Origin: JAXLSZ01 sp046330315
Lineage (GTDB): Bacteria > Actinomycetota > Thermoleophilia > Solirubrobacterales > 70-9
Direction of reading: 5' to 3'
DNA: 64,000 nt
NCBI GenBank assembly: GCA_046330315.1
Contig: JAXLSZ010000007.1
Coordinates: forward strand, 124,001 to 188,000
The position numbers and the translations under genes are program-made. Under the pieces are notes generated by a model, which worked only from the letters and a program-made list of their open reading frames with translations, made no database searches and was not told where the DNA came from. Of this stretch, positions 42,360 to 49,568 are shown in pieces. Within the stretch, counting starts at the first letter, position 1; the number at the start of each line of letters is the position of its first letter.

Positions 42360-43184
42360 ATGAGCACGAAGGACCCGACGCCCCCCGACCTGAACACGCT
42401 GCGGATCGAGATCGATGGCGAGATCGGCACCCTCACGCTCGAGCGGCCGGACGTCTTCAACGCGATGAGCCCCGAGATGATCGGGGAGCTCACAGTGGCC
42501 TTCGCCTGGCTGGCGGACCGGGCTCCGCTGCGGGCTCTGATCGTCACCGGGGCGGGCCCGGCCTTCTCGGCCGGAGGGGACGTGAACTGGTTCCGCAGGG
42601 GTGTCGAGGACGAGGGGATCGACCTGCCCTCCGAGGTCCGGCGCGGCGCCGAGGTCCTTCACCAGGCGATCATCGACCTGCGGCGCATCCCCTACCCGGT
42701 GATCGCCGCCGTCAACGGACCGGCGGCCGGAGCCGGGTTCTCCCTCGCCCTCGCCTGCGACACCCGGATCGCCTCCGAGAGCGCCTTCTTCGCTCCCGCC
42801 TACGGGCGGATCGGCGCCTCGCCCGACGGCGGCATGACCTACTTCCTGCCCCGCGTGGTGGGCCCCAGCCGGGCGCTGGAGATCCTGCTGGAGGATCCCA
42901 ACATGACCGCCGAGCAGGCGCTGGCCGAGCGCCTGGTCACCGAGGTGGTCCCGGCGGACGAGCTCATCCGGCGCTCCCGCGAGGTGGCCGAGAAGATGGC
43001 TGCCAAAGCCCCGCACTACGTGCGGATGGCAAAGCTGCTGACCGGGACAAGCATCGAGCACACCCTGGCCGAGCACCTGCAGATCGAGCGGCACGGCATA
43101 GCCGACAGCATGGGGACCGAGGACCTGCGGGCCGGGGTCGCCGCGTTCTTCGCCGGCGACAAACCGGAGTTCACGGGAGGTTGA
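42360..43184 (+). CDS. Enoyl-CoA hydratase/isomerase
   Basis: A 274-residue crotonase-fold protein. The oxyanion-hole segments are SAGGDVNWFRRG and NGPAAGAGFSLALACD; YGRIGASPDGGMTYFLPR carries glutamate/aspartate-like catalytic positions (GGM instead of the GGT-type motif). The alanine-rich helical tail closes the trimer. It probably hydrates or isomerises an enoyl-CoA in fatty or aromatic acid degradation, with the exact reaction open. AGAGGAG lies about 13 nt before the ATG. Confidence 0.88.
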   Translation: MSTKDPTPPDLNTLRIEIDGEIGTLTLERPDVFNAMSPEMIGELTVAFAWLADRAPLRALIVTGAGPAFSAGGDVNWFRRGVEDEGIDLPSEVRRGAEVLHQAIIDLRRIPYPVIAAVNGPAAGAGFSLALACDTRIASESAFFAPAYGRIGASPDGGMTYFLPRVVGPSRALEILLEDPNMTAEQALAERLVTEVVPADELIRRSREVAEKMAAKAPHYVRMAKLLTGTSIEHTLAEHLQIERHGIADSMGTEDLRAGVAAFFAGDKPEFTGG

Positions 43185-43292
43185 GCCGGGGGCAGAGGCG
43201 GTCGGGCCGGGGTCAGAGGGAGTTGAACCCCTCGCGGCACGGGCTCGTATCCGGTTAGAGTCGTGTCACCCCCCAAGAGAGGACCGTCATCC

Positions 43293-43721
43293 ATGAAGAG
43301 AGCCGCTGCCCTTCCCGCCGTCCTAGCAGCCTCGGTCGCCCTGGTCGCCTGTGGCGGCAGTGGCTCGACCGACACCTCCGCCGGTGGTGCCGGAGCCACG
43401 GCGACCACGGCCGGCGGCTCCACGGCGGGTGCTTCCACGGTCCAGCTCACCGCAAACGCCGACAACCAGCTCGCCTACGACCAGAAGACCTTGACGGCCA
43501 AGGCGGGCTCGGTGACCATCGACTTCGACAACCCCGCGGCGATCCAGCACAACGTCGCGGTCAGCGACTCCTCCGGCAAGGTGCTCGGCACCTCCGACCT
43601 GATCGCCCAGGGCAAGACCACACTCGTCCTCGCCGACCTCAAACCCGGCAGCTACACCTTCTACTGCACCGTCCCGGGACACCGCGAGGCCGGCATGCAG
43701 GGCACGCTCGCCGTGAACTGA
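43293..43721 (+). CDS. Plastocyanin-like cupredoxin lipoprotein
   Basis: A 142-residue protein with a lipoprotein signal (VALVAC, Cys20), a Gly/Ala/Thr linker (about residues 21-52) and a cupredoxin domain with type-1 copper ligands: H in IQHNVAV and C-x2-H-x4-M in FYCTVPGHREAGMQG. It is a likely surface-anchored electron carrier. An upstream in-frame GTG/ATG region would add ten residues; ATG 43293 fits the signal peptide. A 14-bp-armed palindrome (repeat copy C) follows the stop and may terminate transcription. Confidence 0.9.
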   Translation: MKRAAALPAVLAASVALVACGGSGSTDTSAGGAGATATTAGGSTAGASTVQLTANADNQLAYDQKTLTAKAGSVTIDFDNPAAIQHNVAVSDSSGKVLGTSDLIAQGKTTLVLADLKPGSYTFYCTVPGHREAGMQGTLAVN

Positions 43722-43742
43722 CTGCTCCACCACCCGCCAGCT

Positions 43743-43788
43743 TCGCTGAACCGCAGCGACCCCCATGGGTGGTCCAAGTGTTCAGCGA
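43743..43788. repeat. 46-bp palindromic repeat, copy C
   Basis: Begins TCGCTGAACC, contains CCCATGGGTGGTCC and ends TTCAGCGA, matching copies A and B at 14485 and 14568. With flanks it makes 14-bp perfect arms (CCAGCTTCGCTGAA at 43737-43750, TTCAGCGAAGCTGG at 43781-43794). It lies between two convergent genes, so it may also terminate transcription. Confidence 0.9.
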
Positions 43789-43798
43789 AGCTGGGGGT

Positions 43799-44266
43799 TC
43801 AGGCCGGCAGGGCGCGGCCGACGCTGTCGGCGACGCAGCAGGGCTTCTCGGAGCCCTCGACCTCGACCGTGAAGCGGGTGACTATCTGGAACCAGCCGCC
43901 GCCGACGTCGTCCACTGAGACGACCTCGGCGCTGGCCCTGACCCGGCTGCCGGCCGGCACCGGCGCGGGGAAGCGCACCTTGTTCCAGCCGTAGTTGACG
44001 CCCAGAGAGAATCCGGTGGAGGCGATCAGCTCCTTGCGCAGGCCGTCGATCAGAGAGAGCGTCAGGTTGCCGTGGGCGATCGTGGTCCCGAAAGGGCTCT
44101 CCTGCTTGGCCCGCTCGACCTCCACGTGTATCCACTGGTCGTCGCCCGAGAGCTCGGCGAAGCGGTCGATGTCCTCCTGGGTGACAGAGCGCCACTCGCT
44201 CGGGCCGACGGTCTGGCCGATCAGCCCCCTGAGCCCCTCTATCCCCTCAACCTCGACGGCAGGCAC
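43799..44266 (-). CDS. MaoC-like (R)-specific hydratase, NodN type
   Basis: A 155-residue hot-dog-fold protein. The hydratase-2 signature appears as TQEDIDRFAELSGDDQWIHV with D and H catalytic residues, followed by SPFGTTIAHGNLTLSLI. It resembles the NodN/MaoC branch acting on enoyl-CoA or ACP thioesters; the partner pathway is unknown. Its 3' end faces the cupredoxin gene, with the palindromic repeat in between. Confidence 0.86.
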   Translation of the reverse strand: MPAVEVEGIEGLRGLIGQTVGPSEWRSVTQEDIDRFAELSGDDQWIHVEVERAKQESPFGTTIAHGNLTLSLIDGLRKELIASTGFSLGVNYGWNKVRFPAPVPAGSRVRASAEVVSVDDVGGGWFQIVTRFTVEVEGSEKPCCVADSVGRALPA

Positions 44267-44305
44267 GAGGCGGCACCCTATCCGTTCGCGCCCGTGGGCC
44301 GCACC

Positions 44306-46228
44306 TCAGTCGATCAACCTGACCTCGAAGGGCGGGGCGGCGAGTGCCCCGGCTCCGTCGAGCAGGCCGAGGATCCGGGCCACGTAGGCCTGGGTCTCGG
44401 GGATCGGCGGGATACACCGGCAGGCCGCCACGGCCGCGGGTCCGGCGTTGTAGGCAGCGAGGGCGAGGGAGGGCGACCCGAAACGGCGCAGGAGGTCCGA
44501 CATCAGGTGAGCCTGGGCCTCGATCGCCTCCTCGGGGTCGAAGGGGTTGCCGAGACCGTAGGCGGCCGCGGTCGACGGCATGAACTGGGCGATGCCCTGG
44601 GCGCCCGCCCCCGACTGGGCGTGGGGATCGAAATTGGACTCGGCCATCAGCTGGGCTGCGAGAAGGGGGGCCGAGACGTTCCAGCGGGAGGCGGCCAGGA
44701 GCAGGGGCCGGCGGAACCTGGCCGGCACGAAGGCGGGCAGCCCTCCCGCCGCCACGAGCGAGCCGTCCCCCGCCGCTCCCGAGAGCGAGCTCCCCGCCGC
44801 TCCCGAGAGCGAGTTCGCGGCTGCGGAGCAGGGAGCCGGCCCGGCGGCGAAGCCGAAGTGCCAGGCCTCCCAGGAATAGCGCTGCACGAAACCGAACCGC
44901 CGCGCATTCGCGGCGAGCCAGCCGTACGCACCGGGCGGGCCGAGGTCGAGCTCGGTGGCGCAGCGGTGCAGCGACTGCCCGGGCGGGGCGACCCAGCGCG
45001 GGTCGGGATGCGCGGCGAAGAGCGCCGCCTGCTCGGCATCGGACCGGTAGCCGGAGTTGATCACCAGGGCAACCCCCGCCGACCGTGCGGCGACGGCCAT
45101 GCGGTCGAAGGCCGCCGCCACGTCGGGGCGCATGCCCTCTCCCTGCCGCATCGCCAGCGGGCCCGAGTAGCCGCCGCCGCTCGCCATGGTGGCGCTCCCG
45201 GCGCCGGAGGGTGCCATCGCCAGGGCTGTCGCGGTGGTCAGGACGCGGTGTCCCGGCCGCTCACCCGCCAGCGAGGCGACGACGATGGCGCGGGCCCGCA
45301 GAGGCGCAAAGGAGCGCCGGTCGGGGAACCGGATGCGCAGGCGCCCGGCCCCGACCCCGTTGGCCCTGGCCGCGGCCTCGCCGGCCGCACGCGCCCGCCC
45401 CAGGTAGGTCGCCTTGGCAAGGTGCCCGGGGTTGGGCATGCCGTCGGGCAGCATCGGCGGCGCGAGCAGGCGACCGAGGTCGTCCCGCATCGAGCGTGCC
45501 GCCGAGAGGGCCGCGAGGTCGGCGGTCCGATGGGCCCTTCCCTTCCCGGTGAGCGCGCCGGCGATCGCGACGAGCGCGAGGGTCGCGGCGATCAGCACCA
45601 GCGTCGCCCCCATCGCCAGCGGAAGCGCCTGCCCCCGCTCCGAGCGAAGCGCGGCAAGGAGCCGTCCGAAATCGGCCTCGAGGCGCTCGCCGAGCGGGGC
45701 GCCGGCCAGAGCGAGCAGACCGGCCAGCCGTCCCAACGGCCGTTTCAGGATCCGGACCCGCAGGCCGTGGCCGATCAGGTCGCGCACCGCCAGGGCCGCC
45801 AGGGCCCGCTCCTCCGGCAGATCGGCGCGGAGCAACGCTCCCGAGGCCTTCCCGGGCCCGCCCGGCCGGCCCAGCGATTCCCGCAGCAGCCCGGGCGGCA
45901 GGTGCAGCACCCGGGTGGCGCCGTCGGGGAGGGCCGCGGCTGCTGCAGCGGCCAGGGCGAGTCCCTCGCGATCCGCGGGTACGGAGACGTGGCAGATCCT
46001 CCCCCTGGCGGCGACCTCAGCGCCGCGGACGGCCTCCGCCACCCGAAGCTCGGAGTCCCTGGCGCCCGAAGAGGCAAGGACCGTCGGCCGGCGGGCCGCA
46101 CCGTCGGCCAGCTCGACGAGCAGGGCACGCTCGCCCTGCGAGGCCGCGGCACCGGCGAGGGCAGCCGCCGCCTCCACGCAGCCCGCCGAGCCCCCCGGAG
46201 CGCAGACGAGGACGGCGGGCGCGCTCAC
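44306..46228 (-). CDS. Four-part fusion: P-loop-like, TadG/TadE-like, VanY peptidase and lytic transglycosylase
   Basis: A 640-residue protein with an unusual domain order. Residues 1-190 look like a degenerate MinD/CpaE-like fold without Walker lysine. Residues 196-250 match TadE-like helicase/secretion-neighbourhood proteins (SERGQALPLAMGA, one membrane helix, HRTADLAALSAA). Residues 365-460 form a VanY/DD-carboxypeptidase (SGYRSDAEQ, H421-x6-D428 in LHRCATELD, H457 in EAWHF). Residues 510-605 form an SLT transglycosylase (catalytic E530 in AESNFDPHAQSG, GIAQFMPST, AAYNAGP). It could cut peptidoglycan for pilus or secretion passage. Coupled by GTGA to the TadE gene upstream. Confidence 0.82.
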   Translation of the reverse strand: MSAPAVLVCAPGGSAGCVEAAAALAGAAASQGERALLVELADGAARRPTVLASSGARDSELRVAEAVRGAEVAARGRICHVSVPADREGLALAAAAAAALPDGATRVLHLPPGLLRESLGRPGGPGKASGALLRADLPEERALAALAVRDLIGHGLRVRILKRPLGRLAGLLALAGAPLGERLEADFGRLLAALRSERGQALPLAMGATLVLIAATLALVAIAGALTGKGRAHRTADLAALSAARSMRDDLGRLLAPPMLPDGMPNPGHLAKATYLGRARAAGEAAARANGVGAGRLRIRFPDRRSFAPLRARAIVVASLAGERPGHRVLTTATALAMAPSGAGSATMASGGGYSGPLAMRQGEGMRPDVAAAFDRMAVAARSAGVALVINSGYRSDAEQAALFAAHPDPRWVAPPGQSLHRCATELDLGPPGAYGWLAANARRFGFVQRYSWEAWHFGFAAGPAPCSAAANSLSGAAGSSLSGAAGDGSLVAAGGLPAFVPARFRRPLLLAASRWNVSAPLLAAQLMAESNFDPHAQSGAGAQGIAQFMPSTAAAYGLGNPFDPEEAIEAQAHLMSDLLRRFGSPSLALAAYNAGPAAVAACRCIPPIPETQAYVARILGLLDGAGALAAPPFEVRLID

Positions 46229-46557
46229 CGCGCCGGCCTCCGCACCCTCGCCACCGAGTCGACCGCCATCCGGCGGGCGAGGAAGGCGATCGGGGAGGGC
46301 GGCAGCAGTCTGACCCTGACCGCTCCGCGGCGGACCGCGACCCGCATGCGGTTCGCAGCCCAGCCGGGAAGCGCCGCGCGCGCCGCGGAGGCCGCCGGCC
46401 GGCCGGCGGCCAGGGCGAGCGCCCCCGCCTCCGCCGCCCCGTCGGCCAGGGTGAGCGTGTAGCCGGCCGCGAGAAGCTGCAGGCTGACGAGGGCGGCGAG
46501 GGCCAGCAACACGACCGCTCCAACCGACTCCACGGACGCCTGGCCGCGCTCAGCCAC
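46225..46557 (-). CDS. TadE-like pseudopilin
   Basis: A 110-residue protein starting GQASVESVGAVVLLALAALV, the processing-site and hydrophobic-helix pattern of TadE-like pilins (conserved Glu five residues after the cleavage-type Gly). The second half is basic and has no known domain. It starts at GTG 46557, overlapping the upstream TadE gene by 8 bp, and its stop overlaps the fusion gene (GTGA). It is probably one minor pilin of a Tad-like system whose motor genes are elsewhere. Confidence 0.78.
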   Translation of the reverse strand: MAERGQASVESVGAVVLLALAALVSLQLLAAGYTLTLADGAAEAGALALAAGRPAASAARAALPGWAANRMRVAVRRGAVRVRLLPPSPIAFLARRMAVDSVARVRRPAR

Positions 46558-46897
46558 CGCCGCCTCCCAGCCCGAACCGCGCCCGCACCAGCAGGCCCGC
46601 AGGGCCCGGCAGGACCCAGGGCACCCGTACGGCGACCGCAACCGGGTCGCCACCGGTGATCCGCGCTCCCTCGCGCAGCGGCGCCGGGAGCGCCCGGCGC
46701 GCGGCCCGACCCGGGTCCCTGCCCACCGCCGCGGCCCGGGCACCGGCCCGGGCGGCGAGCCCCGCGGACCAGAGAGCGTGGCCGGCGAGGGCGAGCTGGA
46801 CGACGATCGCGGCACCGACCAGGAGCGCCGGGATCGCCCCGATCAGCTCGACCGAGGCCTGCCCCGACTCCGCGCCTGCTGTCCGAACGCGCCACAC
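46550..46897 (-). CDS. TadE-like pseudopilin, first gene of the operon
   Basis: A 115-residue protein with AESGQASVELIGAIPALLVG, the TadE pilin-like processing and helix motif including the Glu at +5, then an alanine/arginine-rich body ending in a glycine tail. Similar in layout to the following gene but distinct in sequence. Its GTG start at 46897 lies after a 228-bp gap occupied by tandem repeats. Upstream Tad ATPase and TadB/TadC genes are not in the window. Confidence 0.8.
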   Translation of the reverse strand: MWRVRTAGAESGQASVELIGAIPALLVGAAIVVQLALAGHALWSAGLAARAGARAAAVGRDPGRAARRALPAPLREGARITGGDPVAVAVRVPWVLPGPAGLLVRARFGLGGGGG

Positions 46898-46956
46898 CGG
46901 CGCACCATCGCCCCCTGCGCCCCAACGGTGGCGCGCTCAGTGTGCCGAAACCCTCA

Positions 46957-47128
46957 GCGTCCTGTCAGGAAAGCGCTCCGCAGGAGCCCCGGCCTTGAGA
47001 CTTCCGGCGGAAGGGCCGGCCGCATAAAGCGTCCTGACGTCCCGGCGGAAGGGCCGGCGTCCTGGAGCGTCCTGACGTTCCGGCGGAAGGGGCCGGCTTC
47101 CTGGAGCGCCTTGGCGGAAGGCCCGCCT
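46957..47128. repeat. 38-39-bp tandem repeat upstream of the TadE-like operon
   Basis: Units beginning GCGTCCTGACGT at 47029 and 47067, with degenerate relatives at 46957 and 47106, carry the motif CCGGCGGAAGGGCCGG, which can form a small stem. It fills most of the gap 46898-47126 and would lie in the leader or promoter of the TadE-like operon. Confidence 0.8.
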
Positions 47129-47477
47129 AGAGCGTCTTGGCGTCCAGCCAGACTCGCCAGATCGCGGCCAGGGCCGCAGCGGCGAGCACGATCCAGGCCA
47201 GCGTCCCGCCACCGGTCCGGAACAGCTCGTCGGTTCCGGCGATCAGCAGCGCGATCAGGCCGAGCGAGCCGTAGAGGACGGCCCGGCGGGCGTCGCCGAG
47301 GCTGGCGAGGGTCAAGCGGTTCTCGCGGCTGAGGATGTAAAGGAGCCAGGCGATCGCCGCCAGGAAGCCGATGGTCAGCGCCGCGAGCACGGTGCTCGCC
47401 ACGTTGCCGCCGTTGGGCAGGAAGGCGACCCCGAACGCAAGCGCCATCACGATGGCGATGTTCCTGGCGGCCTTCAC
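47127..47477 (-). CDS. Small integral membrane protein
   Basis: A 116-residue protein with four predicted helices (around IAIVMALAFGVAFLP, VLAALTIGFLAAIAWLLYI, AVLYGSLGLIALLIAG and LAWIVLAAAALAAIWRVW). No family recognised. GTG 47477. It is the last gene downstream of the pit phosphate-transport run, separated from it by a 26-bp tandem repeat. Confidence 0.62.
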   Translation of the reverse strand: MKAARNIAIVMALAFGVAFLPNGGNVASTVLAALTIGFLAAIAWLLYILSRENRLTLASLGDARRAVLYGSLGLIALLIAGTDELFRTGGGTLAWIVLAAAALAAIWRVWLDAKTL

Positions 47478-47496
47478 CCCCCCAATTCTACTTCGT

Positions 47497-47567
47497 GGCG
47501 ATCGGCGCGTGGCCCTTGTCGGGGCGATCGGCGGGTCGCCCTTGTCGGGGCGATCGGCGGGTCGCCT
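47497..47567. repeat. 26-bp tandem repeat, 2.7 copies
   Basis: GGCGATCGGCGCGTGGCCCT-type units start at 47497, 47523 and 47549. The third copy stops at the stop codon of the small membrane gene at 47566. No start codons or frames are created. Confidence 0.85.
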
Positions 47568-47805
47568 ATTTCTGGGCCATCACCACGATGCCGAAGACGA
47601 CGGCGCCGACGGTCACGGCGGCGGCGAGCAGCGCCAGCGCGGCCGCGCCGGTCGCCGCGATCGGCCGCTCGGAGCTGCCGAAGTCGGTGTAGCGCGCCGC
47701 GCCCCAGACCGCGAGCGAGAAGACCAGGGCGAGGCCGATCCCCGCCGCCAGCGAGTAGAGCACCGTCTGGCCGAGCTCCTTCCAGGCGATGATCTGGGCG
47801 AGCAT
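47566..47805 (-). CDS. Small membrane protein beside pit
   Basis: A 79-residue protein with two long helices (QTVLYSLAAGIGLALVFSLAVWGA and the C-terminal ALLAAAVTVGAVVFGIVVM). No family recognised. It starts 12 bp after the Pit gene on the same strand, so a role with the phosphate transporter is possible (inference). Confidence 0.65.
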   Translation of the reverse strand: MLAQIIAWKELGQTVLYSLAAGIGLALVFSLAVWGAARYTDFGSSERPIAATGAAALALLAAAVTVGAVVFGIVVMAQK

Positions 47806-47817
47806 CCGGCGTTCCTC

Positions 47818-48915
47818 CTAAGCGGCGGGCACCGGAGGGCCCTGCTGGATGCGCCTGGCGAAGGCGAGCCCGACCAGCCCCAGCGCGATCACGCTGACCA
47901 CCACCGGGCCCAGCGCGCCGGTCCCGAATGCCCGGGTGAGCCCGTAGGTCGCCGCTCCGATGATCGCGGCAGCGGGCAGGGTCAGCGCCCAGGCCATCGC
48001 GATGTTTCCCGCCACCCCCCAGCGGACGGCCGAGAAGCGCTTGGCGGCGCCGGAGCCCATCACGCCGCCGTTGATCACGTGGGTGGTCGAGAGAGGGAAG
48101 CCGAAATGCGTGGAGGCCAGGATCACCGCGGCGCCGGCACCCTGGGAGGAGAAGCCCTGCGCGGCGTCCATCTTGATGATCCGGGTCCCGGTCGTGCGGA
48201 TGATCCGCCAGCCACCCATGTAGGTCCCCAGCGCGATCGCCGTAGCCGCGGACACGACCACCCAGGTCGGCACTCCGGCGTTCTCGGGCAAGGAGCCGTT
48301 GGCGATCAGGGCCAGGGTGATGACGCCCATCGTCTTCTGCGCGTCGTTGGTGCCGTGCGCGAGCGAGAGGAGGCCGCCCGAGACGACCTGGCCCATGCGG
48401 AAGCCGCGGGTCACCGGGCCCGGCCGCAGGCGGCCGACGATGCGGTAGGTGATCCCGATCGCCACCCCGGCGACCGCGAAGGCGAGGACGGGCGCGACGA
48501 CAGCGGGGGCGAGCACCTTGCCTACCAGGCCGTCGGCGAGCACGGCGTCGAGGCCCGCGGCCGCGACCGCGGAGCCGACCACCCCGCCGATCAGGGCGTG
48601 GGAGGAGCTCGAGGGAAGCCCGAAGTACCAGGTCGCGAGGTTCCATGCGATCGCCCCGATCAGCCCGGCGAAGACGATCGTCGGGGTGATCACCTCCGGG
48701 TTGACGACGTCCTTGGCGACCGTCGCCGCCACCGCCAGGGAGATGAAGGCGCCGACGAAGTTGAGCACCGAGGCCATCGCGATCGCCACCCGCGGCGGCG
48801 CAGCCCCCGTCGAGATCGTCGTCGCCACCACGTTGGCGGTGTCGTGGAAGCCGTTGGTGAAGTCGAAGGCAAGCGCGGTGCCGACGACGATGACCAGGAT
48901 GATGTCGGAGCTCAC
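47818..48915 (-). CDS. pit: Low-affinity inorganic phosphate transporter, PiT family
   Basis: A 365-residue permease with about ten helices. Two inverted repeats carry the PiT signatures: ALAFDFTNGFHDTANVVATT near the start and LSLAHGTNDAQKTMGVI in the middle, plus FPLSTTHVING. It takes up metal-phosphate with protons. The DUF47 partner gene lies 4 bp upstream, the conventional pair. The Pst system is 7 kb away. Confidence 0.94.
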   Translation of the reverse strand: MSSDIILVIVVGTALAFDFTNGFHDTANVVATTISTGAAPPRVAIAMASVLNFVGAFISLAVAATVAKDVVNPEVITPTIVFAGLIGAIAWNLATWYFGLPSSSSHALIGGVVGSAVAAAGLDAVLADGLVGKVLAPAVVAPVLAFAVAGVAIGITYRIVGRLRPGPVTRGFRMGQVVSGGLLSLAHGTNDAQKTMGVITLALIANGSLPENAGVPTWVVVSAATAIALGTYMGGWRIIRTTGTRIIKMDAAQGFSSQGAGAAVILASTHFGFPLSTTHVINGGVMGSGAAKRFSAVRWGVAGNIAMAWALTLPAAAIIGAATYGLTRAFGTGALGPVVVSVIALGLVGLAFARRIQQGPPVPAA

Positions 48916-48919
48916 TCGC

Positions 48920-49540
48920 TCAGCTGTTCTTGATCACGATCCCCTCGAGGATCTGGGCCGCGTCCTCGGTGGCGTCGATGGCGTTCTCGAGCACCGCGAA
49001 CATGTCCTTCCAGCGGATCACCACCATCGGGTCGATCCCGGTCGAGAACAGCGAGGCGACAGCGTCGCGCGAGATCCGGTCCCCCTCGTTCTCGAGCCGG
49101 TGGATCTCGATCCAGTAGCTCTCGAGATCCTTGAAAGAGCGCAGGTGGTCAAGACCTTCGGAGAGCTGCTCGCAGGCCCCGACCAGGACCTTGGTGAGGT
49201 CGCTCGCCTGCTGCATCGGGGCCTCGATCTTGTAGAGGCCGAGGAAGTCGGCGGCCTCCTCGGTGAAGTCGACGACGTCGTCCATCTGCGTGGCCAGCGC
49301 GTAGATGTCCTCGCGGTCGATCGGCGTCACGAAGGTCTGGTTGAGGCGCTGGATGATGTCGTGGGTGATCCGGTCGCCCTCCTGCTCCGCCTTGAGGATC
49401 TCCCGGGCAAGACCGGGGTCGTCGGGCCAGACGCGCATCATCTCGTCGAGCAGCTTGGCTGCGTGAACGGTGTTGCGACCCGCCTCGCTGAAGAGGTCGA
49501 AGAAGGTGCGATCGCGCGGGAGGAGGGATAGGCGCGCCAC
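48920..49540 (-). CDS. DUF47 (PhoU-like) Pit accessory protein
   Basis: A 206-residue four-helix-bundle protein of the DUF47/YkaA type: FFDLFSEAGRNTVHAAKLLD, EILKAEQEGDRITHDIIQRL, MDDVVDFTEEAADFL and IHRLENEGDRISRDAV hold the E-x-x-x-D metal-type pairs. Family members occur beside pit genes and are thought to regulate them. It precedes pit by 4 bp and follows ppk1 by 28 bp on the same strand. Confidence 0.92.
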   Translation of the reverse strand: MARLSLLPRDRTFFDLFSEAGRNTVHAAKLLDEMMRVWPDDPGLAREILKAEQEGDRITHDIIQRLNQTFVTPIDREDIYALATQMDDVVDFTEEAADFLGLYKIEAPMQQASDLTKVLVGACEQLSEGLDHLRSFKDLESYWIEIHRLENEGDRISRDAVASLFSTGIDPMVVIRWKDMFAVLENAIDATEDAAQILEGIVIKNS

Positions 49541-49568
49541 GGGGCGGCCAAACTAGCAGAGGCGCCGA

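Noticed and set aside
47497..47567. Mini-ORF chain in the 26-bp array similar to that at 6641
   Set aside because: The units contain no start codon and no stop/start overlap, so no linked frames are formed.
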